From contig JAVTLE010000018.1 in the NCBI GenBank assembly GCA_033439295.1, positions 372,001 through 436,000 on the forward strand: a stretch of 64,000 nt of DNA, read 5' to 3'. Source of the stretch: Deuterostichococcus epilithicus (lineage: Eukaryota > Chlorophyta > Trebouxiophyceae > Prasiolales > Stichococcaceae). Below the pieces are notes generated by a model, which was not told the DNA's origin, ran no database searches, and saw only the letters and a program-made list of their open reading frames with translations. Shown piece after piece: positions 23,169 to 34,387 of the stretch; the stretch's first letter is position 1; each line of letters begins with the position of its first letter. The translations under genes and the position numbers were made by a program.

Positions 23169-25613
23169 GTGCGCGCTGGAATCAACACACCTTAGCATTG
23201 CGGGCCCCAGGGTTTTGGCCACGTCCCATGCAGCCGCTGGTGCTTATGCCCCCGTGTCGAAGGCATTCGACCGAGGCACGTGTGGCTGGCCAGGATCAGT
23301 ACGCGGAAGTCCGTGAGATGCTCGATTGTTCTTGAACCCTAAGACTTCTGCACATGCACTTGAACTCGTCTCGCTGTTCTCTCTTGCTCTGACAAGTCGC
23401 GGTTCGGAGCCATACGGCCGAGCCTCTTGTAGCTTGCACTGGGCAACAGCATAGGGCCTACTCGTATGGATGGAGGACGCAGGCCTGGGTTTGAGTGGAG
23501 GCGCCGGTGCTGGTCATCCACGAGGTAGTCGCCGGCGGACAGCTGTCCCATGGTGCTGCCCCATGGCGACAAGGTGTGGGCGCCGCCTGGTCTCAAACAC
23601 CTTCACGGATCATTGTAAACAGCTTGTGAGGCGGCGGTTTCACCCAGCAGACACTTGCTGTTCTAAACAGGACCTTGAAGCAGTCTCAGACGGCAGCTTA
23701 GTTGGAGCAGGCGTGTCGGCAGCTTTGACTCTAACCAGCAAATGCGGTTTGGCGTCTTGTTCTTGCCGGCACTGACACCTGCGACCGCAGCTGCACCATG
23801 GTGCTAACAAAACACACCGCATGCTGCAGGTGTGGATGTTGCCACCGGCACGGTCGAGGCCGCATCGCTGCGACAGCACTCCAACGTCCATTGCTGCGGC
23901 CAATACGGCCGCGGTTGCAGGGACGGCGGTACAGCAGCCCCTTGTTTGGGCCTGTAGCTGGCATTCACACGGCAGCCCAGACTTGGCGCCATGCTCCCCT
24001 GCGCGGTCACCAGCAACCCGCATGTGTCGTTCGCCATTGGCGGCGGTTGCGCAGTCTATGGCCTGGGTGGTGGCCACGCTATGGCGGCCACCAGCGTCGG
24101 CATCGGCTTTGACAGTGCTACCTGCGGCAGCAGCGTCTACAGCGCCGGCTATGATGGCGAAGCGCTGCAGGAACAGCAGCAGGACGAGGTTTACGAGGGC
24201 TGGCCTAGCTTCCCCGATGGAAAGACACCGAGCGAGCAAAAGACATGCACATGGCGGCCAATGCCTCCTGGGCCGCGCCTTCAGCAGGTGACCTGCCCTG
24301 AGGTAGGTTTTCAGCCTGGACACATATCCACATGGGGAGCAAACGAGCAGTCGTGAAGCTCACCCTTGAGTCATGAAATTGAAGTGCTTCATCTCGATTG
24401 TGCAATGAATCAACACAACAGCATTTTGTGGCTGAGACAATCTGACCCTGGTAGTCTCGGAGCTTTGCCAGGTCGCCTCACCAAATTTGGAGCAAATTGG
24501 CGCCACGGTCCTGCTTGCAGCATTACTACTCCTCTTGGCGGTTTTACGCATAGGACTCGCATTTATAAATTGGGCGCTGCTGGTATCCCTAGCACCAATG
24601 TCCTGCAAAAGTCCTCTCACCCATTCTGCACATTCTAGGGTTCCATCCGGCTCACTTCCCTCTGAGTGCCGTTGCAGGTCCGCCTCATATCAGAGCGGCT
24701 GGATGCGACCATGGCGCAGCCAGACTTCCTGCCTCCAGAGATGAGCGGCGCAGCGCCGGGCGCGCCCCTCGCAGCCGGCAGGCACCCCAAACCATCATGG
24801 GTGGCGACAGCCGGCCGCATCGCGCATCGGCCGCCGTCACGAGACGTTCTGCGCTGTCCACAAGCAGGGAGAGGCGAGCGTGCGTGCGTGCGGCTGCGCT
24901 GCCAACACAGCAGGAAACTTTGGAGAGCACTGCAGGGAACCATCCACCCGCAATCAGCTTGAAGCTGCAATGTACAGGCTCAGCATGGGTAGGGGAGACA
25001 GCACCGTGGCCTGAACGCGGCGCGGATGTCAGCAGACTGGGTGCGCCTGCGCAGCTGCCGTCGCACAGCACTTTCAGCATTGTGAACTGAAGAAAGAGTT
25101 ACGAGATAGACACGACCGTCAGCCCGCGAGGTTGATGCATGGTTGCTCGGGATCACTGTATTCACCTAGGTCTCTCTGGGCTAGGTACTCACAGGTATAC
25201 TGAGCTGCTTCGCTATTTCGCCTGGGGTTGCCATGTGCGCTGCCTGGGTGGGCAAATCGACCGCGCCCCATTGAGTAGAAGCAGGCAGTGCTATTGGTCA
25301 GCATAACTGAGATGCGGTCCCGACGAGAGGAGGGTTGTAAGGAGGAGGTTGCTGACAGGAGGTTTGTAGTCTTGGCTCGACAGGAGGGCTGACACAAAGC
25401 GCCCTTTACAGGGTTCGTTTTGGTCAGTCAGGATTTGTTTGTGTTGGCAACAGCTCTCTCCGCTGTAGGAAGAAATTTATTGTACACTGTCAGGCACCGA
25501 TAAAACCAAAGAGGTCATAAAAACTGCTGAGCTGTTAGGTACCCAGGGTGAGCGCGGGTAAGTACGTGTCTAAAGGCACCGGAGCTTCGTTGACATTGTC
25601 CGCGCCCACAGGA
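23169..25613. other. unresolved region, several weak coding signals
   Basis: Both strands are open over long stretches and no frame is clearly favoured. A hydrophobic plus-strand stretch near 24500-24590 (LLAALLLLLAVLRIGLAF) and a plus-strand segment after the acceptor at 24676 (VRLISERLDATMAQPDF) could belong to the channel. A minus-strand frame at 23339-23596 is also possible. I cannot build a gene here. Confidence 0.3.
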
Positions 25614-28216
25614 CTATGAACTAGTAATTTCATCTGATTCACCCGTCGTTCGCGTGCATCTTGAGGCAGTATGCCGGCCACGAAAGCTCCTCTCCGTCAT
25701 AGTCTGCCGGCTCAGGCGGAACCTGTCATTCAAAGTGAGGGGTAAGCCCCAAACAACTGGTGCCGGATCAATGTGCACATATGACACTTGCAGGAGGGTT
25801 TGCCAGCAGAGCATGTTACTTATGATGCGGGTACTGCCCCAAAGTAAATGGATTGGGTAGGCCAACCGCCAGCTCAGCGTCAATGTGAGCAAACTCACCA
25901 CGATGTCGTTGCCGATGATGCGTAACTTCAGGTTGCCCGCCTGCATGTCTGTCACACCGCCCTTGGCCTGGGCGTCCGCCAGGTGGTCGAGACCAAAGCG
26001 CCCCTGCATGCAGCAACTGCCTTAACCCGGCAGGCAGTGCACACAAAACTGGCCCACCGAGTGACTCTGGCGGAAAAAGATGATTCGTATCTTTGAGAGC
26101 AGTGTCTAGTAGTGAGGCACGCTTGCGAGCAGCCGCCACACATGTTAGCTGGTGTGTGTTCAGCACGAGTTCAGCCGCGGCACAAGGATGCGGGCAGACA
26201 TTGGACCAGGCGCCAAACGGCTGAACGCAACCATGTTCGTTTTAAAACATGCATCGCATCACATCAAGATGAACATCCGGAGAGAGCAGGCGACAGACCC
26301 TAGCAAAACAATGACTGCTCGTCGGACGGAGGATCGCACTTTGCAGTAAAAGCGGCCTGTGCTGTGCGCCCAGCGCAGCTCATCGATGAACAACGTAACA
26401 TAGATGTCCGTCTGGTACAGATCCAGCACCTGCGCTCGCACACTCGCGCACCTAAATCTCGGAGGAGAAGGGGGCTGAAATGTACCCTTTGACCGTCTGA
26501 TCAACATAATGATGGGTGTCAACAGCTTGCGCTGGCACGTAAAGGCACGCAAGTCAAAGAAGAATGACAGCATGGCCGCCCGTGCCTGCTCGGCTTCCTT
26601 AGTGTACGCGCACTGCCGATGAGCAAACGCCACCAGGATCTGTGTCATACCCATGCTGATGCTTTCCTGCAGCCAGGAGGGCACCCTTCCTTCAACCTGG
26701 CAGCCAGCACGGTGCCAGGTGGACAGTCTGATGGCATGGGCGCCATGCAGGAAACAGGGGCCAAGCAGCCGGCAGACAGCGACTGCTGCCATGCCCTCGC
26801 CATGCCCTCACCTTGGAGATGCCCCCCTCAGGGCCGAGTGGAAAGAACTTGCAGCCGCCGGGCAAGTAGTCCTCGACTTTGCGTGATTCGTGCTGCTCCA
26901 AGTGCTGTGTGCGAGCCACATCACAGCCTGATCAGGGTTCAGCGCAAGGCCTGTGGCCATTGCAAACACAGCCCATAAGTGCAAGCATCCGGCAGGGTGC
27001 TGACAGTCCTGCAATGAACGTACTCACCACGCTGGGCAGCCTCCATGCTGGCCCATGTCAAAACACTATGCGCGCCACTGGTTGCATGAGGGGGCCTCGG
27101 GCCTCACCTTGGTGAGCAGGGCCAGCAGCTCGATCCCCTCAGCCTTGCCTTGCCTGTACTCTTCTTCCAGCTCCTCCAGGGTCATACTGTCGCCTGAATC
27201 GGCATCGGAGTCGTCGCCTGATTCGTTGACCGAGCTACCATCAGCAGCGCCAGGGTATGTGTCGGCCACCTGCCGCCAGCATTCATGAAAATCAGAGGCA
27301 CCCAAGAGGTGTGTTCGGTGTAGGACAGGACAATCTAGCAGGCAGATCAGGGCTGGGGCAGCGGCAGACACATCGGAACACAACAGATGGGTTCATGTGC
27401 TTGATGCCGAGTTCGTGACGACTGCTCTGCTGCAGCAAGCAAAGCGCACCTGTTGGCCAGACCCACCCTGAGCCTCTGCTTCCAGTATGGGCCCTACAGG
27501 CACCTCGTCAGAGCTTGTTGCTGCGCCCATGTTTTCCTGTCCATGTAAACAGGATGGCAAAGATGTCAGTCGCATACTTCTTGCGCAGACTTTGCCCGAG
27601 GCCCGGTTTTGCAGCCTGAAGACTTGAGCGGTACAGAATGCACCCACAAATGCAGATTCGCAGCTGCATCGCACTGCACGATGTATAACATGAGGTATAG
27701 TGACACATCGCGGGCATGCAATGCAGACAGCAAGCACATGGCACTGAAACCGCACAAGCTGCGGCTTCGAGCCTGCATCTGCTTGAGGCCGAATTGAATG
27801 CAGTGCGCTATACATCATACAAGACGCCAGCTCTCCCAGTACTGACCCCGCCAGGGGGCCCCCGCGGGCTGAAGCCCAGCTTCCTCAGCGTGTGCCGCGG
27901 GTCAAAGCCAAGCTTCCGGCCAGTTAACGCCTGAGGTGCCAGGGCGAGTTCCTCCTGCACGGCACATTGGCAATCTGCAGTACCAATACTCCAGAAGGCG
28001 AACTCTGTCTCCTTGAGGCATCCGGCGAGACAAAATGTGAAGGATGAAAAGTGGCACATGAAGGACCTCAGCAACAGAACCGGTAGGAGACTCTGAACCG
28101 TCAGCACATGCCTGCATCTGCCTCAAACGGCTTGGGACTTGGCCAGAGGTGCTGCCAGGTGAGCTCTCCGTCGACGGCGACTCAAGTCTGGCTGAGCGCT
28201 GCCGGCCGGAACCCAT
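25614..28216 (-). CDS. unidentified multi-exon gene, partial model
   Basis: Minus-strand segments that look coding, in order from the 5' end: near 28000-27840 (ELALAPQALTGRKLGFDPRH), near 27615-27545 (SLRKKYATDIFAILFTW), near 27290-27110 (an acidic stretch, SGDDSDADSGDSMTLEELEE), near 26690-26530 (QESISMGMTQILVAFAHRQC then LSFFFDLRAF), near 26440-26350 (QVLDLYQTDIYVTLFIDELR), and 26010-25614 (NLKLRIIGNDIVVSLLTLTL), ending at 25614. The C-terminal part is hydrophobic and may be membrane-associated. I do not recognise the family. The 5' end and several exon joins are not settled. Confidence 0.4.
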
Positions 28217-28351
28217 ACTCTGGCCTCAGGTTGAAGGGATGTTTCGCGTCAGTAGAAGGGCTGGAGGCGCATCTTGGGGCTTACGAGTAGCAGTGCCAGC
28301 GGGCTGCGTGGACTCAAGTCCATCTTTGTGGGCATTTGCTCCGCGGCCATG

Positions 28352-28590
28352 TCATGTGCTGCGCAGCATGAACTTTGCGATCGATACAATATGCTTGACG
28401 GCTGCGCAGTACGGAAAGCTTGACGACTGAAAGGCTTTGGGGGTGAACCGAGCGTCAGGATTCTTTACTCCAGCACCCAGTTGCTGACACGCCTGACAGA
28501 CAAGTCTGACACTCTCAAGGCGGGCATTCCAGTCCTCGCAAGGTGTTTCGGGCAGAGTCACGCTGAATTGAGGCCTGAAACATACAGTCA
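28352..28590 (-). CDS. possible exon of the same unidentified minus-strand gene
   Basis: After a TTTCAG acceptor the minus strand reads VTLPETPCEDWNARLESVRL, then VCQACQQLGAG, and stays open to a stop at 28352. Codon choice looks coding, but no family match or clear donor was found. It could be a 5' exon of the gene ending at 25614 or a separate small gene. Confidence 0.3.
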
Positions 28591-28866
28591 CGCTACTTAT
28601 TGCGCCCGGCGGTGCTATCCCCGCGGTGTACACAGCCGCCCGCATGCATCCGGTTGTGAATTTGGAAGGCATTTGAGGCGTTTGTGTGCAGCCACCAGCG
28701 GATCAGCACATTCACGTTAAGCTGAGCCAATTGAAGAGTTTGTCACCGGGATTTAACAATGTCCACGAGCCTCACAGCAGCACCAACGACGAGTTGAAGT
28801 CTACTGTGTTTGCGGCATGAGAGGCAACCACGTGGCCAACCAGTGTGCTATGGCCGCAAGCGAGCG

Positions 28867-31800
28867 ATGAAACGACATGTCTGCGGCATTCACGTAACGG
28901 AGCGCGTCGCGTTGACGGCTCTGCTGACAGCATCCCTGCTGTTAGCGGCGCCACCGTCAGCAGACGCGGCGAAGAAAAAGCTCAAAATCGTCCGGCAAGA
29001 AGGTGAGGAACGACGCCCGAAAACAGCCAGACGCTCTTTACACCCGACCAGCATCACTAACAACAGTCTCACGCCTGAACTTGCGGCGCACAGCTGCGCA
29101 GAATGCACACCGCCATCCGCGTCCTTGCCCCCAGGCTGAGTCCATGATCGCTCCTGTATGGCACATCCTGTACGGCACACTGAATTTCGCGCCACTTCCG
29201 TGCTCCTGGAAGGCCCTGTAGCGCAGGACGTGCACGAGCGCGGGCTGGTGACGCTGACGCCAAAGGCGCGGGACATTCTGCAGGTGCACCCCCTCTCGCT
29301 CACAGCCGGACCCGCCCAGAGGGCGACATGCCACAAAGGCGCATGTGTCGTGAGGCTGGCACCGTTGCGCGGTATTGCAGTGCAGTGCACAATAGGCGGT
29401 TGGCAAGCGACTGGTGTCATTGGTGCATTGAAGAATAAGGCTACTGCCTATCTGAATAAGATGTCGCCAACACCTGGCTGACACCCGCGAACTGCGGCCC
29501 GCAGTTCAGCGGGAATTACTGTCGCGACACCTGGCGGCGGCGCTTCCAGGGCAATGTGCTTGCCTACGTCACGCCGTGGTGCGGATCCGGGCTCCTTCGT
29601 CTTCGCCGCCATGCCATTGGCCCATCTCGTTTTGTCTGAAGGAAGCTCGCGGCTGGTGCACAGTAGACACGCCTCTAGCTTGTCAAGGACTGTCGCTGCC
29701 TGCTGCCCGCTGCTGCCACTAGCAGGCATATGCCGGGCCTGCAGTGCCTGCCATGGTGGCACCTTGGCGTTGGACGGCTGCCCTCTCCTTCGAATGGAGT
29801 GAGGCGCAGGCGTCTCTTGCCTCGCCCTGCCGCCCGCTGCCGCCGGCACCCCCGGCAATGCGCCCACAGCTCCCGCCCCGCTGATGTGCTGTCCTCCGTG
29901 CGATGTGCCTGACCCTCAGCTCCAATGGAGCGACGCGCAGGAACGGCAGGGGTTATGAGGTCGCAGAGCGGTGGCGTGCCAAGTTCTCGCACATCTCCCC
30001 GGTTTGGTTCCAGCTGCGCGCCGCGGAGGGCGGCGGCTTTGCGGTGCACGGCCAGCACGATGTGGACGGGGAGTGGATGCAGGCGCTGCGCACCCCCGCC
30101 CGTCAGGTGCCAGAAGGGGAGCTCTTTGAAAAGATTTTACCATTTTGATATTACACATTTGCACGGCTGCAGTTCCTCAAGCGCTCGGCCGCCTGCCTCC
30201 TGATTGCGGCTGTGTCACACGTTTGCGCAGCAGATGAATTGTGAAGTATTTACTGCGGTCAGAAAGTGCCGGAACCGTCACGCTCGCCTCTCAGAGGCAT
30301 GGGTCCTGCAGGCGCCGTCTGGGCTAATATCTTGTCGTAGGGAAGAAATGTTTCAACTTCAATTGAAGCTTGTTTTCGCGCCAAAAATAAACGGGACTAA
30401 GCGCTAGGAGGGAAAAAAGGGAATTGAAAGTATATCAACCTGGTCGATGCCTGACTTGCGACGCCGCATCGCCCGGCGACTGCGCCCACCGTGGCCAAGG
30501 AGGGGTTGGGTGGGGAGAGGGGAATTGCTGCAAGCGGCCTCGAGCCAGTCCCTAAACCCCGAACCCAGCACGGCACCTGGCGGCGCCATGCCGAGATCTG
30601 CGCACTCTCCTGCAGGGCGCACGCGTGCCGCGCATCGTGCCCCGGTTCGTCGTGGAGGTTGGGCCGCAGGACACGAGCCGCCTGCTGTCGCCGGATGGCG
30701 CGGACGCCGCCGCATCGGCGATTGCGGCCGCGGTGGAGGCTGCCGGCGCCGACGGCCTCGTCCTAGAGGTGAGGCATAGACGAGAACTCGAAACGAAAAT
30801 ATTTCCTAGATGCAAGTCTACTTACTGCCGGCCAGGGCTGGACCGTTGCTAGCAACTCGCAGCCTGGCGGCAGGGCCTGCTGCTGCTGCAGCGGCGCACA
30901 GCAATTGCAAATAAAGCAGCGGCGCGAACAGCTTTGCCCTGGGGTCGGGCCATCGGTCGGCAGCTGCTGCCGGCAGCTCAGAGAACGGACACGGCCCCGC
31001 CGACGCATGCGTCAAAACATGAAAGTCAACTGCCAAAGCTGCCTCGCAGGGCTTTTTGGCGTGGGCGGCGATGGGCGTCGTCAGGGTCCCGGCTGGCATG
31101 GACGGCATCGCCACCTTCATGCATGCGCTACGCGGCCAGCTGCACGCAACGGAAGCCCGCACCGGCCGGCGCCAGGTAGGTGACATGCACCCTTATACAT
31201 CCTGGCGGCTGTGCTGCTGCAAGGCTTTGCAGAAGCCATGGAAGCTGCCTGTGGCATATTATGCTCGAGGCTGGCAGCGGCATCGCCGCCGGCCGCCCGG
31301 AGCCAGCCGCTGCCGCCTTACCGGTGCTGCTGTCCAGGTGCATGGCCACGAAAACTCCGTGTTGCACGACAAGTCGATGCCAGCGCCCCACTGTGATGTG
31401 TGCAACCCCGGCACTCAGGAGGTGCTGCTTTTCATGCCTCTGGCCACATAAGTCAGACACACACACAGCAAGTCGAACGGCAGCGCCCCACTGTATGTGT
31501 GCGCCCACTGGGGCAGGAGGTGCTGCTGGCGGTGCCGCCGGCGGTGCAGGCGCGGCCAGGCGCAGAGCAGTTCAGCCGCCTGCACTACGACCTGCTGGGC
31601 GGCCTCGTGGATGGCCTGTCCGTCATGACATACGACTACAGTGCGTCTCCTGCGCCCTCCAGTTCATTTTCCGCGGAGCTTGTCGCACTCGAGGTCGAAA
31701 CTCGGCACGTCGGCAGCTACGCCCTGTCTGTGGCGCTGCAGAGCTGGGGTCGCTCAATGAGCAGGCTCCTCTCGTCCAGCTGTCGACTAACGGCGGGCAG

Positions 31801-33574
31801 CAGCAATGCAGCCCATCAAGCAAGTCTGCCTGTCTCGGAAGGATTGCGGCCCGCCCGTGCGGCGCGCCCCCCCACGGCACCCATCCACTGCCCAGAAGCT
31901 GTCAGCAGCGGGCGTGCAATTGATGAGCACCACATGCGGCCGCGCCTCGCCTCCCTGGACCCTAGATCCTGCACCGCAGGCACCGCTGCGGCGCCAGGGC
32001 CCAACGCGCCGCTGCCGTGGGTGGAGGCCAGCCTGAAGACGCTGCTGGCGCCGAAGCCGCCGCCCGGCACTCCGGCGGGCGCCGAGGCCGGCTACTTTGC
32101 GGTTGCGGACAGGTGGGATGGCTGGCTTGAGACGGCGTTACCGTCAGCTAATTTGCAGTTCAGACAGATGGGCAGATGGGCTTCAAATGATCAAGCTGTG
32201 TGGCCTGTGGCGCAGTTGTCAGGTGGCCTCATCAAAAGCACCGTCTGCGCCCATCGGTTGTTCAACGCGCTACGACTGGCGCAGCTCCTCTGCTGAGCAG
32301 GGCCATTTGTAACCGGCACATGCCGTCCCCGCGCAGCGTGAATGCGACCGCGGCCAAGGCGCTGCTGGGACTCAACTTCTACGGAAGCTTCTGGCGCGGC
32401 CCCGGCGACGGCGGCCCGGTGGTCGGCCACGAGGCGCTGGCTATCCTGGATGCCGCACGGCCGCCGCTGACGTGGGACAGGGAAGCGGCCGAGCACCTGG
32501 GCAGGGTGAGCGCCGGCTCGATTGGGGCCAGTTTTCCTGGGCATGTAGTAGTCCAGTCCGCGTCCGCCTGGTATGAAATTGTTGAGGGCATCTGGTCAGG
32601 GGCGCCCGTTGCCGGGCATGCGCCGGCTGCCACGAGCAAGCTGGCCTCGGCCTGAAAATCTGGTGATTGAAATGCAAGCCTCGCACGAGCGCCACAGTCC
32701 CATGTCGGGGGCGACCAGGATGGTCATGGCAATCATCTGGCCGAATATCCGGTGCAGCGCCAACCTCTGCCTGTGACCTGACGCTGAGCCTACGCAATAC
32801 GGATTGGGGCGGGGATGGGAAACATGGACGTTCACAGCCCGAGCCTCTGAAAGCCAAACACCATCCTGCAGGCTGCCAGACGCTCCTGCATCTGCTGAGC
32901 GGCACAAAGGCACGCCGCTCAGACATTGCGATGCAGCCCTAAACCCTAGCTGCCATCTCGGTCTGCCTGCTGCGCCGTAGGTATCGGTTGCGGGGAACCG
33001 GGACGTCAAGCACCAGCTGACATACCCTACCCTGGCATCGATACAGGTCGTCAGCTACGTCTCAATTTGCCGGTGTCTTACTGCTGTGCTGACTGCTGTG
33101 CCTGGCTCCGTGTCAGCATGGCTTGGTCTTGCTCATGCTCAAGTGCATGTGCATGCACATGATATCCATCCATAACACTGGCAATGCAGCGGCCAGTGCC
33201 TTCCGTGATTGGTGACCGTTCCTGCAAGCGCGCTTGGATCTGGCGTCGCAGCTGGGTACCGGCATCGCCATCTGGGAGGTATGCGCTCTTGAGCACTTTT
33301 GGAGCAGCGCACGCAACTGGGTGTTGAAAACCCGTCACTGAGATGCGCACCCTGATGTTGCGGCCGTTTTTCGGCAGTTGAAAGCTACACTGGCAGCTGT
33401 GGCGCAGATCCTGACTCGCTCTGCACGACCAGCAATTGAGTCAGCTCTGTCAAACTCCCTGGGCGCCCCTGCAGCCGGCCTCACACAAGAAGCCACAAGA
33501 AAGAGCCAGACTCTTTCTGCTCGCATGTGGCGCAGATCGGCCAGGGCCTCGACTACTTCTACGATTTGCTTTGA
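28867..33574 (+). CDS. CHID1: chitinase domain-containing protein 1 (GH18-like, CHID1 family)
   Basis: The ATG at 28867 begins a cleavable-looking signal peptide (VALTALLTASLLLAAPPSA). Later exons give, in family order, VHERGLVTLTPKARDIL, FQGNVLAYVTPW, KFSHISPVWFQLR, HDVDGEWM, RIVPRFVVEV, ADGLVLE, EVLLAVPPAV, VDGLSVMTYDYS, NAPLPWVEASL, ALLGLNFYGSFW, YPTLASIQ, LDLASQLGTGIAIWE and the C-terminal IGQGLDYFYDLL with a stop at 33572-33574. This is the full length of CHID1 proteins, which carry a GH18 TIM barrel and are secreted or lysosomal. The human homologue binds saccharides and is not known as an efficient chitinase; whether the algal protein cuts a glycan is unknown. There are about eleven exons. 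One intron (31371-31470) carries a copy of the next exon's start. An open minus-strand frame overlaps the last exons. Confidence 0.85.
31371..31531 (+). repeat. duplicated exon start in a CHID1 intron
   Basis: The segment 31371-31432 resembles 31470-31531 (offset 99 bases), sharing AAGTCGA, CAGCGCCCCACTGT, ATGTGTGC and AGGAGGTGCTGCT. The second copy contains the acceptor and the start of the exon EVLLAVPPAV; the first is a decayed copy within the intron. Confidence 0.85.
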
Positions 33575-34204
33575 TACAACAACGATGCCAGGGGATTGCG
33601 GGGAGAGCACCCCTCTATCCTCGACAGGAGCCAGAAGACAGGGGTGACGCATGCGGCGGCGCCTTCGTGGGTGCTGTGCGCCGCTATGGGTGCAGCTGTG
33701 GCGGGGTTGTGTCGGTAGCACCGGGGACGGCGCCTTCTGCGGCAGCGATGGGGGCGGGCCTTCGAGTTTGGGCGCCGCTGTGGGTGCAGATGGCGCTTTC
33801 TTCGGCAGTGCAGGGGACGGCGCCTTGCGTTGCGCTGCTGTGGTTGCCGAAAGGATTGCGAGTCCAGATGTCGAGAACACATCAGCGGCCATGGTCCTAA
33901 GGCGCAGCGGCGGCAGCCAGACCCAACAAAACAATTCACCATCATGAATGAGAACGGCTTGTGCACGCTCGTCCCGCGTATAGACCGGCATGCGGTACAA
34001 TGCGGCATGCAGCAACCCAACACGATGCAGTAGTATTTGGATGGCAAATCCCTGCTTGGCTGCCATGTCAGCAATCTGCTGCCGCACGCTAGCCGCAAAA
34101 GAATCTGCCATTCGTTCGGGTGCAATTATACAGTGAAGCCTGAACAGTAGGTGGTAATCATCTGTTTTCTGGTTGGGCCGCATGCGGATCATGGCAGTGA
34201 ACAC
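33335..34204 (-). CDS. hypothetical protein with a Lys/Pro-rich repeat region
   Basis: One open frame of 289 codons runs without a break. The first ATG is a few codons inside (MIRMRPNQKTDD, near 34190). Residues about 30-110 look globular (QQIADMAAKQGFAIQILLHR, RDERAQAVLIHDGELFCWVW); a repeat region follows with units such as KAPSPALPKKAPS and LPQKAPSPVLP. The 3' part lies antisense to the last exon and 3' end of CHID1. No family is recognised. The length and the non-repetitive N-terminal part favour a real gene, but in this GC-rich DNA a chance frame is possible. Confidence 0.35.
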   Translation of the reverse strand: MFTAMIRMRPNQKTDDYHLLFRLHCIIAPERMADSFAASVRQQIADMAAKQGFAIQILLHRVGLLHAALYRMPVYTRDERAQAVLIHDGELFCWVWLPPLRLRTMAADVFSTSGLAILSATTAAQRKAPSPALPKKAPSAPTAAPKLEGPPPSLPQKAPSPVLPTQPRHSCTHSGAQHPRRRRRMRHPCLLAPVEDRGVLSPQSPGIVVVSKQIVEVVEALADLRHMRAERVWLFLVASCVRPAAGAPREFDRADSIAGRAERVRICATAASVAFNCRKTAATSGCASQ

Positions 34205-34387
34205 CTACAAAGTCTACATCCTGGCAAGCCCACTAATTATACCACCGTCAACCTTAAGCCCCTCGTAGCCATCGCCGCGGGCTCATCCAATTACATGGCC
34301 ATGGCGCGCCGCTGACGCCGCAGCCGTCTCATCCAGAAACCTCCTCCGGCACCTCAGCCAAGCCAGTGCGGGTCCAGGGGGCAGCGC

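Noticed and set aside
24487-24640. hydrophobic helix as the pore region of the channel
   Set aside because: No GYGD-type filter follows and the strand is not settled, so it was not joined to the channel exon.
25119-25397. 92-codon minus-strand frame near the end of the unidentified gene
   Set aside because: It starts without clear splice or promoter support and shows no domain or codon signal above background.
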